Part shown: in pieces, positions 23,931 to 34,219 of the stretch
Layout of the letters: each line of letters begins with the position of its first letter
Numbering within the stretch: the stretch's first letter is position 1
Origin: Diadema setosum
Lineage: Eukaryota > Echinodermata > Echinoidea > Diadematoida > Diadematidae
NCBI RefSeq assembly: GCF_964275005.1
Contig: NC_092692.1
Location: forward strand, 10,025,643-10,089,642
DNA length: 64,000 nt
Reading direction: 5' to 3'
Made by a program: the position numbers and the translations under genes
The notes under the pieces: generated by a model
What the model saw: only the letters and a program-made list of their open reading frames with translations
What the model was told of the DNA's origin: nothing
The model's database searches: none

Positions 23931-24186
23931 CTACTGGACATTCTGCAGCTTGAGTGACCACGCCCACTGACAGGGGATTGTGGCCGGAGTGAGGCTGGGC
24001 AGAATGATGGTCATTCCCACCTTACCAGGGGTTCCTGTCCACTTGAGGGATGCAGAGTAGCCCAGCAGGTTGACCATTGTCTGGCTGGTGGAGATGGGGT
24101 CAGACAAGACCACTTGGTTGCTGGCTGGCCAGTCTAGGAAGGTGGCGTAGACAGTGGTGACCCCACCTGTGGTCTTGTTGGTGTAC
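23931..24186 (-). CDS. FUCA: Gene B exon 8: C-terminal domain and stop
   Basis: 256 nt ending in TAG at 23931-23933. It encodes [20 protein letters not shown] through WSLKLQNVQ. It differs from gene A at about 9 of 84 residues, clustered in [12 protein letters not shown]. Acceptor TTACAG. Confidence 0.95.
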
Positions 24187-26621
24187 CTGTAACCAACACA
24201 GGAAGTATAGAAGCAAAGTTAACCTGTGATATATTTCACATGCTACATGTACACACATGCTTTGATAAGAACACTAAATGAATTAACCCTAATCCCACCG
24301 GGTTTTTTGAGGGACTTGAAACCACCGGGGGGGGGGGGGGGGGGGCCCCCCCTTCAGATCTCGCTCGTGGATCACGTGATCCTTGCGAAAATTTGCACGA
24401 AGGTAGAGGCCAATGTAATCTACAAGACTGTATAGTTAGATTTTTCAAATTTTGATTTATGTATTTTATATTAATAGATTTATGCTAATTTATGAAAAAA
24501 AATAATTTGCCAATAAATAAAAAATATTAAGCTCCAAGACTTCTAATTTCTGGTGAACATATTCTTTTCAATATCCTCAACAATAACATTGAAGCAAAAA
24601 TTCGGCTTCATAATTATTTCATATGTATTTTATTGTTTATTGAATTTCTGATGTATTTCTTTGTTTTTTTTACTTTTTGCTTTCGTTGTTTTTTCGTCAA
24701 AATTTCTCGAAGAAACTTTTTAAAGCATAATCAGGCTAAAATAATTCATAATCAGCCATTGAAAGTAAAAACATTTATTATTATATGAATTAATTGCAAA
24801 AACACAATTTACATTCTGGATTTGTACACAAAATCATGTTTTTGAGCAATTTTTGGGTCGACAACTTTTTTCAAAGGGGCATGGCTTCAAAACGGTATGC
24901 CCGAGAGCGACAAATTTGGTCTCAAAAGTTGCGCGATACTTGAAAGAAAAAAGTCATAAAATGTTGCAGCGAGAGCATCATGCGTTGTGGAATAATCACG
25001 CAAAATGTTGAGGGGGGCAAAACCGCCCCCCCCCCCCCTCCCGTGGGAAAATAGGGTTAAATGAACTGAACAAAGCATTTGAATAAAGGAATTAATAAAC
25101 TCATGAATCAATCAAGCAATCAATTACTAAATGGATTTATAAATTTGATAAATTGACTGAATGAACAAGTTTAAGAAAGGATGGATGAGTGAAAGAATTA
25201 ACAGAATGAATGAATTGAATGACTGAATGAATGTGTGAGTAAATTAGTGAATGACAAAATGTCATGATAAAATGAATGTGACTGAATGAGTGAATGAGTG
25301 AATGACTGAGTAAATAAATGGACAAATGAATGAATGAATAAATAAATGTCAGAACAAGTGAATGAGTGAACAATTGAGGGTATGCATCACTCACCAGACA
25401 TCTGGGGTCATAGTGTCATTCTGTTTACGCCATGGCCTGGTCTCAAAGATGGCCTCCCCATTGACCTTCAGCCACGCCCCCATGGAGCGAAGACGCTCCT
25501 CAAAGATGGGAACGATACGACCGTCAGCTGTGGGTCCGATGTTCATCAGCAGGTTGCCATTGCAGCTATGAAGGAACAAAAGTTACCAACATTACAATGG
25601 TTGTACTTCACTTGTATTCTGTTGAAAATGCTAGACTATTACTAATGGTTTAAATTTGTCCAACACAAGGAAAAAAATTACATACAATAAATACCATCTA
25701 CAGTATTCTAGATGTTGACTAAGTGAGCTCCTTAGAATGGAAGCACACCAACAAAAATATTTAAACTCTCACTGCACAATATGATCAGCAAATATCAAAA
25801 CTGGGCCATTTTTTTCAATACACAGGTTGAAAATCTGTTGTTAGGAGTTCAAGACTCTCAGCCTGTTCAAAATTTGTTGATCTTCAGAGCACTTCTCATT
25901 CATTAATACAGAACTCTATCAGGATGACAAAGGGCATCTGCTTATCATGTCCCATAAACCATCTGCCACCTCACCATTCAAGATCTAACTGTTGTATATC
26001 AAACAAGCTTCAATCCAGACCCAAGTCTACACTGACCTGACGGTGCTAACAAGGAGTTCAATGAGTTCGTCCATGTCCAGGTAATCAGCGAGTACGGCCT
26101 CCCGCCTGAAGCCCCACGACTTCTTGTCGATGGTCATGGCATTCACCCACTTGCGCTTCTGAAGGGTCCCTGGAGAAATGAAGGCATACAGTATGTGCAT
26201 ATTACTTCAGGTTTAGTGGCAGGTATGGTGGAGCATTTCATGTGCAGATATGCACCGCTGATCCACAAGGAGAACATCAAGAGTTTGGCACATTCACAGG
26301 GGTGGATCCAGGGGAGATGCCTTAACAAAATTAAAGGGGGGCACACAGCCCCCACCCCATTTTCTTCTTTTTATTTCTTTTGTTTAAACAAAACAAAGAA
26401 TAAAGTGGGGGTGCGCACCCGGAGCACCCCCCTCTGGATCTGCCACTGCATTAATACTTCAGGTGCCAGAATGTTTGGAAGAAGTAGGTTGTAAGTTTTG
26501 TCTGAGCCAGATGTTACCCCTTTGAGAGAAGAGGGAATTAGACCATGTGTCTGTTGATGACAACCAACATCTCCAGACACATGCCAAAAACAGAAAACAA
26601 AACAAAACAAAACAAAGTAAA

Positions 26622-26669
<48 letters not shown>

Positions 26670-29600
26670 CACCCTTTGCACATCCTAGTAGCAGATTTAG
26701 GCAAATATATGTTGTCATTTTTGTCATATATTCTTATATGACAACATGTGGTTTTTTTTTTCCAGGCTAAGAGAAAATGTATTGTTCTTTTGACTCTATA
26801 GATCTTTTTTTTAACTGTCTTTTTTTTTTAAACACAGAGTCTTATGGCTAAATATTCCTTAAGAATACAAGAATGTAAGGAAAACCAACAAATAGCATTT
26901 GATCCCAAGGAAACACTACATTGCTTTAAACACACCTGGGCTGTATCTGTCTCCACAAGTAAGCACTCCACCATGGTGGCACTGGATGCCATGCCCCCAA
27001 CGGTCATTGGTCACTACTTTATCTTTGACCGGACTGACAAAACAACAACAATAAAAGAGAAAATGACATGAAAGTAAGTTTGCAATCATATCACTACAAC
27101 TTTTTCTTTTAGTGTGCTAACTTTCTGATTACAAACAGACTAGTAGATAAAACTTGAAGCCTTCATGTTGATTGATTAAATCATGATACTTTTTGTTGGG
27201 AAAATATTCATAATGTGCTGCAACCTGATGAAACAGTGAAAAATACATGTATAACAAACTTGCATTAATACAAAAATACAATTATCACTACCGGTACCAC
27301 TTTAAAAGATATCTGTGCAGTTGATTACTTCCTTCTTTTCAAACCATGACTTTAAAATGTAAATCATCAGAAATGCAAACTACAAAGAGATTCTTGTATG
27401 ATTTGAACATTGCACAAGTGTCAAATAAAATGAGACCCGGCAAGTTTGATGACCACATAGGCTGGCACTTGGTGAAAGCTTTGTCTATTTTTGTTTGTCT
27501 AGCAGTTTGTTATTGTTAGTGTAGTTTTGTTTAGTTTTGTTTTTGGTTTTGGTTTGGCTTTGTTTTTTGTTTTTTGTTTGTTTGTTTGTTTGTTTTTTTG
27601 GTGGGGTAGTTGTTGTTTGATTACTGTCTTTGGCTGTCTACCTGCTGTTGTAGAGCCAGGCCAGGAACTCTGTACTGTTCCAGTAAGTGTCAGGGGCTCC
27701 CCAGTCACCATCAGACCAGACCAGATCTGGCTCATACTCTGTCACAATTTCCATGAGTTCGGGCCATAGCACTTTCTAGGGGGATAAAAGAGAGAGTAAG
27801 AAAACAACTCAAATGGAAAATGAACACAACTTCACATAGCACCCTCTGAACTCATGGCAGAATTATGGTAAAATCTGAAACTTTAAATACAACTACTACC
27901 TTCAGATCAATTTCATTGTGGGAGATGCTCACGCAGAAGATATGAATGCAGAAAATAAAATTGATGATTACCACTTAAAAAGTCTAACCAACATGTCATG
28001 AAATTGTTTGGGGTACTAGTGGTCACATTTCACATTGAAATGACATCTGTGGCATAATATTGGATTTTCCTACTACATTTCTATGTAAATAGAACCCAAA
28101 TTATGTGCACAAACTACTCAGCAGTTTGACTTCTCAAACATATATATAGTGGATAGTACTAAAGTAAAAAACAAAACAAAAACAAATTTGTCAAAGTTCA
28201 TAAGTTCTTCAGTCCATATCCACCCACATCCAGTCTTTATTCTTTTCTTGTTAGAACTATCATTGCTTGCTCAAGTGTTGCGTGTGAGTTACCAAAGTGT
28301 TTAGAATCGTGCACTCAATACTTTAAAACCTTTACTTCACATAGAGTCAAAAGGGGCCTGAGCTTTCCATCCTGGCAGAATCTTCGTCAGAGGCAAAATG
28401 ACAAACAGGGAGGGGAAAGCAATCACAAGTAAGGAAGACACACAACAAGAACAGTCATGGGAGGGCTAGGGACACAGAACAGAGAAAACAAAAGGGAAGG
28501 GTTGGAGGTCATGGGCAAGGAGCCCAGCAGGTAAAGGGAGGAGGATTAAAGCAGGAGGGTGAACAGACAAAAGGCAGAGGAGGGTCAGTGATAATCCTCA
28601 GGACCATGGGGGCAACCTGTGAAGGATAAGGATGAAAAGTTTTAAGCAGCTTTTTTTTTGCTACCTTTATTTTACCTCACAGTACTCCTGAGTGGCAAAG
28701 TTGTTGGACTTGTCCTTGAGGTAGAGAGGGTGGAACCATTCAAAGAGAGAGTGGTACAGACCAAAGTGCATTTTGGTGTTGCCCCTCACTGCAGAGGCCA
28801 GTTCACCTGTCAAACAGAAAAGAAATACATGTGTCATAATGCAGAGAGACTGTGGTATTGACTCACAGATTCAACTAATAATGAGAATGAGGATGATGAT
28901 TTTAAATAGCCAACTATGATGATGAATGATCGATACTGATGCATAAAGAAATAATGTCGACAAGTTCATCAATACTACTTTACATCAAGGTGTACTAACA
29001 ACTTTGTTAGCATACAACATATGAGATATGCATTTTGGCCGTATTCTTAATAATTAAAGCAATTGTAACATATTATACAGTTCCTCAGATAATAACTTAA
29101 GTTTCCAAGCCATGAGTGCCAATACATCTCAAATGTTCCACTTTATGCAAATATGTTTTTACCATGAATACAGGAATGGTGTAATCACAAACTTATTTTT
29201 TTTTTTTTTTTTTTTTTGGGGGGGGGGGGGGAATAGTTCAAATTCATTCAGGAAGTTTGGACATAATGTCATACCAACAAGATCCCTCTTTGGGCCTACA
29301 TCCATGGAGTTCCAGTTCCAGGAATAGTTGGAAGGCCAGTTAGTGAATCCTTCATGGTGTTTGCTGGTGAGGACAACATATCTGGGGATCAGAAGAAAAC
29401 ACTGAACATTACTTAATCTGATTTCTACTCCCTTAGTATAAAAAATGGAAAGAATATAAATCTGTCTTTAAAAATTTAGAATATTGCTACAGTTTCCACA
29501 GGATGAAGTACAAGTTATTAACAGTATATCTAGATACACCTGGTTCAGAACACAGGACAACTGTTTTAAAGGGATCGTAAAGTTTTGGTTGAGACGTGAT

Positions 29601-30588
29601 TTCAGGTTTCCAACATTTTTTTTTTTTTTTTGTGAGAAAATGAGAAACCTCTCATGAAATATGAAAGAGCATGTAATTCTATGAAGAATTCAACATTTGA
29701 TGAAAATTGGTTTTGAAATGGATGAGATATTCAAAACGGAGCGATTCTAATAAAGTGTGGGACCCACATTTTATTGTGATCGCTTTGTTTTACTTTGTTT
29801 TTGGATGTTTCAGTCATTCCAAACCCAATTTTCATCAAATAAACTTTGAATTCCTCATAAAATGGTATGCTCTGTACTATTTGATAAGTGTTTTCTTGGT
29901 ATCTCGCAAATTAAATGCCCAATTCTCATCACCACCAATCTATCCCTTTAAAGTAGTCGTCTTCTTCTTCTTCTTCTTCTTCTTCTTCTTCTTCTTCTTC
30001 TTCTTCTTCTTCTTCTTCTTCTTCTAGTATAGTAGAGTCCACCATGAGGTGTATCAGCGTACTGGTTGGGTGTGCAGTGCAGGCAGTTTACAGTGGCAGT
30101 GCTCCAGATAAAATTCATGTGGGCTATGCTATGTACAGTGCTAGAAAAAAAGTGTGCAGCTAAAAACACTCCCATTGACACTGTCTAACGGAGCTGGAGA
30201 TTTTGCACCTCCTCCTTAAATTCAACTCTTACTTTGCACCTGATGCCTTCAGAACTTCTGCCCACTGGTCAGGATCGAAGAACTCAGCATGGAACATGGG
30301 TGCAAAGTCTGCGTATGTGAAGCCTGGTCGGTAGTTTTTCTCCATGAACTCAACCACCTCCTTGTACTGTCTGTCTTTCCAGTCCTTCCAGAACCATTCG
30401 CTGTAGAAACTCGGCACGCTGAAAACTCCCCAGTGAATGAAGATACCGAACTTGGACTCGTCGTACCAGGCGGGTAGGGGTCGGCTGTCTATCGAGTCCC
30501 AGTTCGGCTGATACTGAGCGCTGCCCTTCAGAAAGAGAGCCGCTAAAATGCAGCAAGCGATCTGAAGAAAATTTCCGAGACTGTACAT
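23931..30588 (-). CDS. FUCA: Alpha-L-fucosidase, GH29 (gene B, 8 exons)
   Basis: Tandem paralogue of gene A, same strand. Exons are 30233-30588, 29275-29381, 28676-28806, 27642-27775, 26936-27033, 26037-26169, 25395-25565 and 23931-24186, all GT-AG; exons 2-8 match gene A in length and phase. The product is 461 residues from the ATG at 30588 (AAAC before it, A at -3), which opens directly into a signal peptide ending near [10 protein letters not shown]. An in-frame ATG at 30633 would add 15 polar residues and give 476. Nucleophile Asp220 (WSDG) and Asp271 (TCGD, human Asp276) are kept. The position of human Glu289 is Val284 (KWVNAMTID), and the Glu just after WSDGDW is Gly. The frame is otherwise intact, so it is not an obvious pseudogene. 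Its activity may differ from gene A. Confidence 0.93.
24283..25060. mobile_element. TTAA-flanked piggyBac-like element in gene B intron 7
   Basis: TTAA lies at both ends (24283-24286 and 25057-25060). Just inside, TTAACCCTAATCCCACC on the left pairs with GGGAAAATAGGGTTAA on the right, followed by long G and C runs. TTAA followed by CCC is the piggyBac pattern. The interior is AT-rich and non-coding. The matching intron of gene A lacks it, so it inserted after the gene duplication. Confidence 0.7.
25080..25370. repeat. Degenerate AATG-rich tract in gene B intron 7
   Basis: Imperfect GAATGAATGA-type repeats, matching the tract in the same intron of gene A. Confidence 0.8.
25395..25565 (-). CDS. 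FUCA: Gene B exon 7
   Basis: 171 nt, [20 protein letters not shown] then [20 protein letters not shown]. Nearly identical to gene A exon 7. Acceptor ATAG, donor GTGAGT. Confidence 0.95.
26037..26169 (-). CDS. FUCA: Gene B exon 6: Glu-to-Val exon
   Basis: 133 nt, [20 protein letters not shown] then [19 protein letters not shown]. The codon at the human Glu289 position reads GTG (Val), against GAA in gene A. The rest of the block is conserved. Acceptor TCCAG, donor GTCAGT. Confidence 0.95.
26297..26453. mobile_element. Short GGATCCA-ended element, gene B intron 5
   Basis: It starts CAGGGGTGGATCCAGG and its reverse starts CAGTGGCAGATCCAGAGG. An inner GGGGGGCAC/GTGCGCACCC pair lies inside. It is about 157 bp, non-coding, and a relative of 32184-32322. 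I see no clear target duplication. Confidence 0.65.
26625..26666. repeat. Poly(A) run, about 40 bases
   Basis: Homopolymer A in gene B intron 5, preceded by AAAC repeats. It could be the tail of a retroposed sequence, but no body is recognisable. Confidence 0.85.
26936..27033 (-). CDS. FUCA: Gene B exon 5: CHHGG exon
   Basis: 98 nt, [20 protein letters not shown] then RYSP. The two residues before TCGD are Val-Leu instead of Phe-Tyr in gene A, a change close to the active-site loop. Acceptor TTGTCAG, donor GTGTGT. Confidence 0.95.
27642..27775 (-). CDS. FUCA: Gene B exon 4: nucleophile exon
   Basis: 134 nt, [20 protein letters not shown] then [13 protein letters not shown]. The nucleophile Asp is kept. 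The Glu of gene A (DWEAP) is Gly here. Acceptor CCCTAG, donor GTAGAC. Confidence 0.95.
28345..28414. repeat. Half-copy of a palindromic repeat (GGGGCCTGAGCTTT)
   Basis: AGTCAAAAGGGGCCTGAGC then TTTCCATCCTGGCAGAATC and GAGGCAAAATGAC match one arm of the palindrome at 62017-62131. The sequence to 28620 is purine-rich and likely part of the same repeat. It lies in gene B intron 3. Confidence 0.65.
28676..28806 (-). CDS. FUCA: Gene B exon 3
   Basis: 131 nt, [20 protein letters not shown] then [20 protein letters not shown]. Acceptor TGACAG, donor GTAAAA. About 80% identical to gene A exon 3, the most diverged internal exon. Confidence 0.95.
29198..29231. repeat. T-run joined to G-run
   Basis: About 20 T followed by about 13 G in gene B intron 2, close to the exon 2 donor. 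Confidence 0.9.
29275..29381 (-). CDS. FUCA: Gene B exon 2: SKHHEGF exon
   Basis: 107 nt, [20 protein letters not shown] then [15 protein letters not shown]. Acceptor CCCCAG, donor GTATGA. A T-then-G homopolymer run (29198-29231) lies about 45 bases beyond the donor. Confidence 0.95.
29566..29951. mobile_element. Foldback MITE, family 2, copy 2
   Basis: TTAAAGGGATCG at the left and CTATCCCTTTAAA at the right. Inner halves pair. It lies in gene B intron 1, in the opposite orientation to the copy in gene A intron 3. Confidence 0.8.
29958..30025. repeat. (TTC)n microsatellite
   Basis: About 22 TTC triplets directly next to the family 2 MITE, in gene B intron 1. Pure homopurine-homopyrimidine mirror sequence of this length can form a triplex. 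Confidence 0.95.
30233..30588 (-). CDS. FUCA: Gene B exon 1: signal peptide and barrel start
   Basis: Signal peptide [20 protein letters not shown], then [35 protein letters not shown] and [19 protein letters not shown]. Donor GCAAA then GTAAGA. An upstream in-frame ATG extends the frame to 30633. Confidence 0.93.
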
Positions 30589-32183
30589 GTTTGACTTGGT
30601 AATTGTCGTGTTTTCAATACGCTGATTCGTCAAATCAAGGAGTAATATTACTACTAGGAATACTCCTTGGGATGGTCAAATTCACGCAATGGCAGTTCTG
30701 AGTTCCGCACTAGTACAGAGTCAGTGTGAGCAAATCCACAGCAAGCTTCCAAGGAAAATACCGTAACTCTTTGACTAAGCACTGACCGTTGTGTCGCCTG
30801 ATGATGCTGGACCGGTCACCGATATCCGTAGGTTGTGCTGTGGTGCCGTCTCCGTGGTGGCCGTGGAGCGCCAGATGACATAACAAGAAAGTGAATTGTC
30901 ACATGATGTACATCAGATTAGTCTTTAAAGCAGACTAGTTTTAGTCTTTGCCCTTCAGCTCAAGGAATCTACATGATGTTTTCCGCCTGACTTTTCCCCA
31001 AAATATTTGGTACAATATTCCACAAATATGTGACTTTAAAGATTTTATTGTAATCCTTGCGCAATTCATCAATATGAATGATTTATAGCGTTTCATGAGG
31101 CTTCATACAATTTACATACACTCTAGGGTCTAAGAGAAAAGAATATTTCCTCACATCACCTGACACACACAAGATTGACTTTCTCCCAATCACAAGCACT
31201 GCTGCATCCGAAGCAGGGAGGTGAAGCTGCAGTCCCACTCCTGTGGAGAAGCAACCTGCGATATACCGTCCAACCTGTAGTCAAGTTGCTTAGTGAAATT
31301 AACTCCTACCGTTACACGGCGGATAACTAACAGCACAAATTTTGGAGAGATGATGATCCTTCAGGGCCTACTCATTGATATTAAAATAGGAGTTTCATGC
31401 AGCGAAAAAATAGCCGTCGGTTCCAAATCGCGAAGCTACATGCCGCGAAAGTAACACTGCATTTGTGTATACTAATGGAGCAGAGTAACAGAAAAGAGGT
31501 TCAGATTTGTTGTAAATTTTTCCATTTTTCATGGAACTGGAAAACATGAACCAAATCTTGAATTCCATGATCAACAAAGCATTTGAATCATGGAGGTGCA
31601 TGGTTGAATCAATAACCTATTTCAAAAGAAATATAACCGATTTTGCTGTTGAGGTGCATGCTATTACAGTGTGATGTATATTCCCATGCAGTTCCCATTT
31701 ACGTATGATAATCAACGAAACGGTTTACTTCATCGAATTCATAGTTTCTGTCCTAATATTACAGGCCTATACCAATATCATTCTTGTTGCTAGTTTGGTT
31801 GAACCAATTTTTTTGTCGTGTTTTTTCCGCATGTTGTCAGAACTTTTTCTCCAGCATTTCAGTCATTACTGAAAAGAGAAGGTAGATACCATTGAGATTA
31901 TCTATCTCTATACACCGGGAGACAAAAAGGCCTACATTGCTTCACTTACTTCATCAAATTTACTATCCTTTCGTTACACATGTGCCATTACTATCCATGT
32001 TTATTGATTCTGAATACTAATTTATGCATAAATCTTATACTTTCATTATCTTTCCTCTGAGTCTATAGGCCTATATCCCTTCATCCGTTTCTTTTCATTT
32101 TGCTGAAACTCTGATTACTCCAGCATGTTACATCAACTAGGCCTACACATCTACGCTGTCTTGTTTAATTTTCCTTTGAATTA

Positions 32184-32322
32184 CAGGGGCGGATCCAAGA
32201 ATTCTGTAAAGGGGAGAGTCCTACAAGTTTGTTTTTTTTTTATTTATTTTGTTTTAACAAAAAATAATGATAATAAAGAGGGGGCGCGCGCGCCCGGTGC
32301 GCCCCCTCTGGATCCCCCACTG
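32184..32322. mobile_element. Short GGATCCA-ended element
   Basis: It starts CAGGGGCGGATCCAAG and its reverse starts CAGTGGGGGATCCAGAGG. About 139 bp, with AATAATGATAATAAAG and a GC-rich GGGCGCGCGCGCCC palindrome near the right end. Same family as 26297-26453. Confidence 0.7.
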
Positions 32323-32782
32323 GATTAGGAAAGAGAGAAAAGAGATCTTTTTCTTACTCCCATTGAAAGAAGCGTATAATGTGTAATATGTTTGAATAAT
32401 ACACAAAGTTTAAATCTTTGTACATGTCATGATCCACAGACCGTTTGAATTTTTCTTTTCTGGTGCATCATGCATGGACGTTGAAGATTATATTGGGAAT
32501 TCTGCTTAAATTCCAAGCTGAATTAGATAACGTGGTATGAAAACAAATGCTTAGCAAACCAACAACAACAACAATAGCAACAATTAGTTTTTCAAAGAAA
32601 AAAAGGAGATAATGTTACTTATTGATATTTTTTTTTTCTTTCTTGAAGGTGGATATTTTAATCCCCTTGAGTGTGTTTGTCAAACTGAAAGAAGTAAGGT
32701 GAAGCAAGACAATTTCGGAACATTCATTGGGTATTCTATACCTTATACACAGATATCATCACTCTCTCCAAATGGGAAATAA

Positions 32783-32895
32783 TGTAAAGGCTATACCTCA
32801 TGCTACTTGGAACATAATAGTTTAAATCATGTACTTCGGGAGTGTCCAAAAGTGTATTCATTTTGGAAACACGTCACTCATGCACTCAGTTTACA
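32783..32895 (+). pseudogene. Possible LINE reverse-transcriptase zinc-finger remnant
   Basis: Translated in the frame of 32783, the DNA reads CKGYTSCYLEHNSLNHVLRE then CPKVYSFWKHV. Cys/His spacing with a terminal HVLRECPKV..FWKHV resembles the zinc-binding segment found downstream of reverse transcriptase in many non-LTR retrotransposons. A stop lies directly upstream and no reverse transcriptase is nearby, so it would be a fragment. The match is from memory of the family pattern only. Confidence 0.35.
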
Positions 32896-33775
32896 CTTGA
32901 TGATCGCTGTGATCGCTGGCGTTATAGACTCAAAGCGTCCACCACAAGCACATAGAAACAACGTTTATTGCGGCGCAATATGCAATCTGTGAAAAGCCGG
33001 TATAGTAATATAGTGTGATGAATTTAGTTCAAGAACATGCAAACAATAGCAACAAAATTTGGAATGCAGTGTACTTTCAGAAATGAATTACTATAGGCCT
33101 ATAAACTATAAATAAAATATTATGGTCATCACCCTTGTCAAAATTTATATTCAATAGTGAAGTGTTAGTAAATGCAAAACAGATAATTCTGTTCTTCTCC
33201 ATTTGAGGTGTTTGAGATTCAGTCTGTTGAACAACAATGATATCATGTAATAATTCAAAACCAAGTCCTGCTATGTAACGAGGGCGCCATTATAATTGAA
33301 AAGATTATAACATATTCTATATTTGAAAATTATTTGTTTTTGCATTCAAACTGTTTACTGTTTCAAGAATGAATAAAGTAACTCTGAAGAAGATCAAAAC
33401 GTTTCATTTGTTTGTTCCGTTATGGTGATAAAAGCACTAACCACCCAATACGTTCAGCAGAACACTAGTCAATTATGTATCAAGAGTCGAGTATTAAACC
33501 CTCTTACCACCGCTATATTAACTCAAACTAACCATTCGATGCATGCGTCCAATCGGTAACTCATGTTAACACAACTCGAATTCGTAATAGCAATGTGTAC
33601 GCATGACAACGATACTTCACATGATTATTCTACATCTATAGGTACTCTAATTATTGTCATCCAAAATATTAGCTTATTTACATTCTGATTTCACTTAAAG
33701 TAAAGGAACTAAAGCAATAGTGATTTAATGATAACATTTACATTGATGGATGTAACAAATCCTAACTTATAGAGA

Positions 33776-34219
33776 CAGGGGTGTATCCAGGATTTTTTCG
33801 GGGGGGGGGGTCGTAATCAAAATTTTTGGACCTTTACCTTTGCGAGGGAGCGGAGCGACCGAGCGGGGGGAGGGTGTGGGAGGGGGGTGTCCCCCTCCCA
33901 CGGTAGGGAGTTTTTGAATTTTATATCTTAAAATGGGGCCATTTGGTGCATACAAAAGTGACTTTTTCGGCATGGCAGTGCGGCTTAGAAATAAGGTAAA
34001 TTATGGCATATTAAAACTAAGTTACGAAATTTACGAGGTTTTTGACAATTTGCTGGAACACCGGTCACTTTTTTTTCCCTGTTGTAGGCCTATATAGAGT
34101 AAAAAGCCCTCAAAAAAACAAAAATGTCTTTTACAAAAAGTGGACCTTTTGAAAATTTGGGGGGGTCGTACGACCCTCCCGACCCCCCCCCCCCCCCCCC
34201 CCCCCTGCATACACCCATG
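33776..34219. mobile_element. Poly-G-bordered element, 444 bp
   Basis: It starts CAGGGGTGTATCCAGG and its reverse starts CATGGGTGTATGCAGG. A G run lies inside the left end and a long C run inside the right. GAGCGACCGAGCGGGG is near the left end. The ends resemble the GGATCCA group. No transposase. Confidence 0.7.

Larger units (their letters stand above)
30634..33775. other. Upstream flank of gene B, no host exon seen
   Basis: It holds the presumed promoter of gene B. GC-richer, possibly promoter-proximal DNA lies at about 30780-30880. Further on is AT-rich sequence with one GGATCC-ended element and a possible LINE fragment at 32783-32895. Confidence 0.45.

Noticed and set aside
25391..25579. 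Separate 62-codon protein starting with MFLHSCNGN
   Set aside because: It is exon 7 of fucosidase gene B read through the intron boundary, not an independent gene.
29948..30181. Poly-arginine or poly-phenylalanine frames
   Set aside because: Translations of the TTC microsatellite next to a MITE.
33776..34219. 8-bp hAT target duplication around this element
   Set aside because: The flanks TATAGAGA and AGAGAGAC do not match in register. Superfamily left open.
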